The notes beneath the pieces were generated by a model that worked only from the letters and a program-made list of their open reading frames with translations, searched no databases and was not told the DNA's origin. A program made the translations under genes and the position numbers. A stretch of DNA of 64,000 bases. It comes from Helicobacteraceae bacterium (GTDB lineage Bacteria > Campylobacterota > Campylobacteria > Campylobacterales > Sulfurimonadaceae). The stretch spans positions 1 to 64,000 of the forward strand of contig JALWGC010000014.1 in the NCBI GenBank assembly GCA_027038835.1, in the 5' to 3' direction. Positions 61,426 to 64,000 of this stretch are shown piece by piece (position 1 is the first letter of the stretch; each line of letters begins with the position of its first letter).

Positions 61426-63939
61426 ATGATCGATATAGAATTACAAATAGAAGACCTGCTCGAAAACGGCGGGAGCGATTTCGAACTCTCGAAACTTTTC
61501 AAAGCTTATATCAAAGAGTACAAAGAAAGTTTGCCCAAAATTTTCGAAGAGAACCAAGGCAAAGATTTCCTCGTCAAACATACCAAAAAACTCGACCATA
61601 TCATCTCTTTGATGTACAAAACGGTTCTTCGCCGCCTTTTTGGCAACTACCAACCGATGCGAAGCTCCATCCCCGTCGCTATCGTAGCGCTTGGAAGTTA
61701 CGGAAGGGAGCAGCTTTGCGTCCACAGCGACATCGACTTGCTCATAGTATATGAGCCTACTCCCGGTTACAACATCGACCTTATCATCGAAAAACTTCTC
61801 TATCTTGCGTGGGACGCCGGACTCAAACTCGGTCACAGAGTCCATGAAGTAGAAGACCTTTTCAAAGCGAGCAACGAAGATATCACCATCAAGACCGCGC
61901 TGATGGAGTCGCGCTTGATAACGGGTTCATCGTTTACATGGCATGCTACCCAGCGGGAACTGACCAAAATCAGAAAACACAACCAAAAAGAGTTCATCCT
62001 CGCCAAAATCACCGAAGCGCAACAACGGCGAAAGAAGTATCCCCTTTCGATGCAACCCAACATCAAAGAGGGTGTCGGCGGGCTAAGAGATTCCCACTTG
62101 CTTTTTTGGATAGCCCACTCCATCTACGGCGTACGCTCCTTGCGCGAACTTAGCGGCGAGGTTTTCAGCGACGAAGAGTACAAAGAGTACCGCATAGCGC
62201 TCGAGCTTCTTTTCCGTGTACGCAGCGCTTTGCATATAGTCACCAAGAAACAAGAAGACCGCCTCCTTTTGGAGCACCTCCCTACCATCGGCGAGCTGCT
62301 TGGATTTAAAAACACTTTCAAATTCGCCGCCAAAGTGCTCGAAGCGATGTGGCGCATAAACAACTTCACCCAAATTTTTGCGAAGAAAATGGTTCGAAGC
62401 TATATCTACGAACCCCACAATATCGGCGAATTTCGTTCAAAACGTATCGCAAAAGGGATATACCTCAAAGAGGATCGCCTATTCGCCTCGTACTCTTTGA
62501 AACGGCAAAAAATCGACACCCTTTTGGAGATGCTACTCAAGCTCCAAGACAAAGATTTCCGTTTCGATGCCGGATTTTTACGTATCTTCACTTATGCCAA
62601 AATATCCCATCCCCTTCCGAAATCGACCTACAAACTTTTAGCCAAACTCCTCCAAAAAGAGCATATCTACAGCTTTTTGAAACTTTTTTACGATGCGGGG
62701 ATACTCCATGAACTCTTTAGCAACTTCAAAAAAGTGCTTCACTTGCCCCAATTCGACGGATACCACAACTACCCCGTCGATCTTCATTCGATCAAGTGCG
62801 TAGAAGCGCTTGAAAACATCAAAGACCCCTATGTCGCTTCGATATACGAGTGTTTCGAGAAAAAACAAAAACAGCTTCTAAAAGTGGTCGTGCTCCTCCA
62901 TGACACCGGAAAAGGGAGAAAACAAGACCATAGTGAAGTAGGAGCGAAGCTGATATCGAGCTTCGTGGAGAAGTTGGGCTTCGATGCGCAACGCATCGAG
63001 CGTGCCAATCTTTTGGTCAAACACCATACCCTGATGAGCTCCATCGCTTTCAAAGAGGATATCTACAACGAAAAGACACTCTATAAATTCATGTCCCAAA
63101 TCAAGGACGAAACGAATCTCAAACTCCTATATGTCCATACCTACGCCGACATCAACGGTGTGGGCAGCGACATCTACACCTCGTTCAATTCGAAGCTGCT
63201 TCGCGAACTCTACCAAAACGCGCTGGAGATTTCACAAAACAAAGAGCGTATCACCGATGCTTCACGGCGCTTGAGTGTCGAAAAACGGATCAAAAATCTT
63301 GCGGAGTTCAAAACCCTGCCCCGTTTGCTGCAAAACAAGATTCTCAAAGTGGAATCGAACCTCTTTTTCTTCCGCCACAGCCCAAAAGAGATAGTCCAAA
63401 TCGCCCAAAAAGCCAAAGCGACGAAAGAGTACACCTACACCATCACCGCCTCTCCGTCGCTATCGGTCGAGATTATCAGAAAAAAGCCGCTTAACATCGG
63501 CTACCTTTTGGCGATGCTCTCACAATTCGACGTTGCGGGGATGGAGATTTTCACCCTCTTTGACGATATCAAATACTTCAAAATCGAGTTTCAAGAAAAA
63601 ATCGGAGAAGATATGAAAAACGAAATAGCCGCAATCGTGGAAGATTCGTTCGATATGGGAAAAAAACTCAAACTCAAAGATGTCACAATCAAATCCAACG
63701 AAATAACGATCGACTGCGAACACTCTTTGATGTACGCTTCACTCTCTATCAAAACGGCGAATCAACGGGGACTTTTGGCATTTATCATGCAGAAGTTCGA
63801 AGAGATGGAGATAAACATCGCTTCGGCGAAAATCCATTCGAACAAAAAAACGGTCAGAGATTCATTTTTAATGACAAAACAAAACAATTTATGCAATAAT
63901 ACCGACAAAATCGTCAAAAACTTAATTAAAGGTAAATAA
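61426..63939 (+). CDS. glnD: PII uridylyltransferase / uridylyl-removing enzyme GlnD
   Basis: The 837-residue protein has an N-terminal nucleotidyltransferase motif, GSYGREQLCVHSDIDLL (residues 90-106, Asp102 and Asp104). A GlnE-like central region (IKEGVGGLRDSHLLFWIAHS) and an HD domain (VVLLHDTGKGRKQDHSEVGA) follow, then C-terminal ACT domains that sense glutamine (ASPSLSVEIIRKKPLNIGYL and LSIKTANQRGLLAFIMQ). It modifies the PII signal protein according to nitrogen state. No PII or amtB gene is close. The ATG is preceded by AAGAAG, and glmS starts one base after its stop. Confidence 0.93.
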   Translation: MIDIELQIEDLLENGGSDFELSKLFKAYIKEYKESLPKIFEENQGKDFLVKHTKKLDHIISLMYKTVLRRLFGNYQPMRSSIPVAIVALGSYGREQLCVHSDIDLLIVYEPTPGYNIDLIIEKLLYLAWDAGLKLGHRVHEVEDLFKASNEDITIKTALMESRLITGSSFTWHATQRELTKIRKHNQKEFILAKITEAQQRRKKYPLSMQPNIKEGVGGLRDSHLLFWIAHSIYGVRSLRELSGEVFSDEEYKEYRIALELLFRVRSALHIVTKKQEDRLLLEHLPTIGELLGFKNTFKFAAKVLEAMWRINNFTQIFAKKMVRSYIYEPHNIGEFRSKRIAKGIYLKEDRLFASYSLKRQKIDTLLEMLLKLQDKDFRFDAGFLRIFTYAKISHPLPKSTYKLLAKLLQKEHIYSFLKLFYDAGILHELFSNFKKVLHLPQFDGYHNYPVDLHSIKCVEALENIKDPYVASIYECFEKKQKQLLKVVVLLHDTGKGRKQDHSEVGAKLISSFVEKLGFDAQRIERANLLVKHHTLMSSIAFKEDIYNEKTLYKFMSQIKDETNLKLLYVHTYADINGVGSDIYTSFNSKLLRELYQNALEISQNKERITDASRRLSVEKRIKNLAEFKTLPRLLQNKILKVESNLFFFRHSPKEIVQIAQKAKATKEYTYTITASPSLSVEIIRKKPLNIGYLLAMLSQFDVAGMEIFTLFDDIKYFKIEFQEKIGEDMKNEIAAIVEDSFDMGKKLKLKDVTIKSNEITIDCEHSLMYASLSIKTANQRGLLAFIMQKFEEMEINIASAKIHSNKKTVRDSFLMTKQNNLCNNTDKIVKNLIKGK

Positions 63940-63940
63940 C

Positions 63941-64000
63941 ATGTGTGGAATCGTTGGATACATTGGTGAAAAAGACATAAAACAAATCCTCCTTGGAGGG
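63941..64000 (+). CDS. glmS: Glutamine-fructose-6-phosphate aminotransferase GlmS, start only
   Basis: Only the first 20 codons are inside the window. They encode MCGIVGYIGEKDIKQILLGG, the N terminus of the glutaminase domain of GlmS, with the nucleophilic Cys exposed after Met removal. Full-length GlmS (about 600 residues) makes glucosamine-6-phosphate for UDP-GlcNAc. It starts one base after the glnD stop, so it may be co-transcribed with it. The call rests on the start motif alone; PurF also begins with MCG but has a different continuation. Confidence 0.85.
   Translation, partial: MCGIVGYIGEKDIKQILLGG

Overview
The window looks like chromosomal DNA of a free-living, autotrophic member of the Campylobacterota (the former Epsilonproteobacteria), probably a sulfur- or hydrogen-oxidising type near Sulfurimonas, Sulfurovum or Hydrogenimonas. 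The two-subunit ATP citrate lyase (aclB-aclA) at the left marks CO2 fixation by the reductive TCA cycle. The flgI-flgJ-flgM-flgN-flgK order, the birA-parA-parB-atp-exbB-exbD-tolA-tolB-pal order, the futalosine-pathway menaquinone enzyme MqnE, cbpA-hspR, and paired b/b' ATP synthase subunits all fit this phylum. The genus is inference; no 16S gene, tRNA, IS element, phage or CRISPR array is visible. Coding density is very high, with no gene-free stretch above about 200 bases.

Left part (1-15.7 kb), mostly minus strand: an orphan pseudopilin, aclBA, a GT39-like membrane glycosyltransferase behind a chorismate-pathway glutamine amidotransferase, a lone OppC-type permease, and the flagellar block flgI/J/M/N/K preceded by a sigma-54-type promoter in the end of rsmD. 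Next come rsmD, an exonuclease and two unknown proteins, then murA on the plus strand convergent with cbpA-hspR. The cbpA promoter carries a HAIR-like operator for HspR.

Middle (15.7-43 kb): purH, purL, a Gre factor, HDOD-rnr-holA on the plus strand, mrp, then the envelope Tol-Pal cluster. Tol-Pal runs directly on from the ATP synthase genes (b', b, delta, alpha, gamma, beta, epsilon). Upstream lie parB-parA-birA-fmt-mfd, also on the minus strand.

Right part (43-64 kb): a beta-barrel-like protein and a 939-residue lipoprotein sit between mfd and a run of leuS-lptE-GGDEF-folC-M23 peptidase-bactofilin genes. The last two resemble the Helicobacter cell-shape pair csd1-ccmA and overlap by about 100 bases. 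A truncated chemoreceptor-like protein and an unknown protein lie behind a strong FliA (sigma-28) type promoter. The plus-strand run AI-2E transporter, surE, tcdA-like, an outer-membrane-like protein, a small frameshifted membrane protein and an 80-residue unknown ends against mqnE. glnD and the first 20 codons of glmS close the window.

Most genes are conserved housekeeping genes. I see no clear large novel system. The best leads are the FliA-controlled unknown/chemoreceptor pair, the lipoprotein/barrel locus, the possible frameshift near 60.0 kb and several promoter-level observations.
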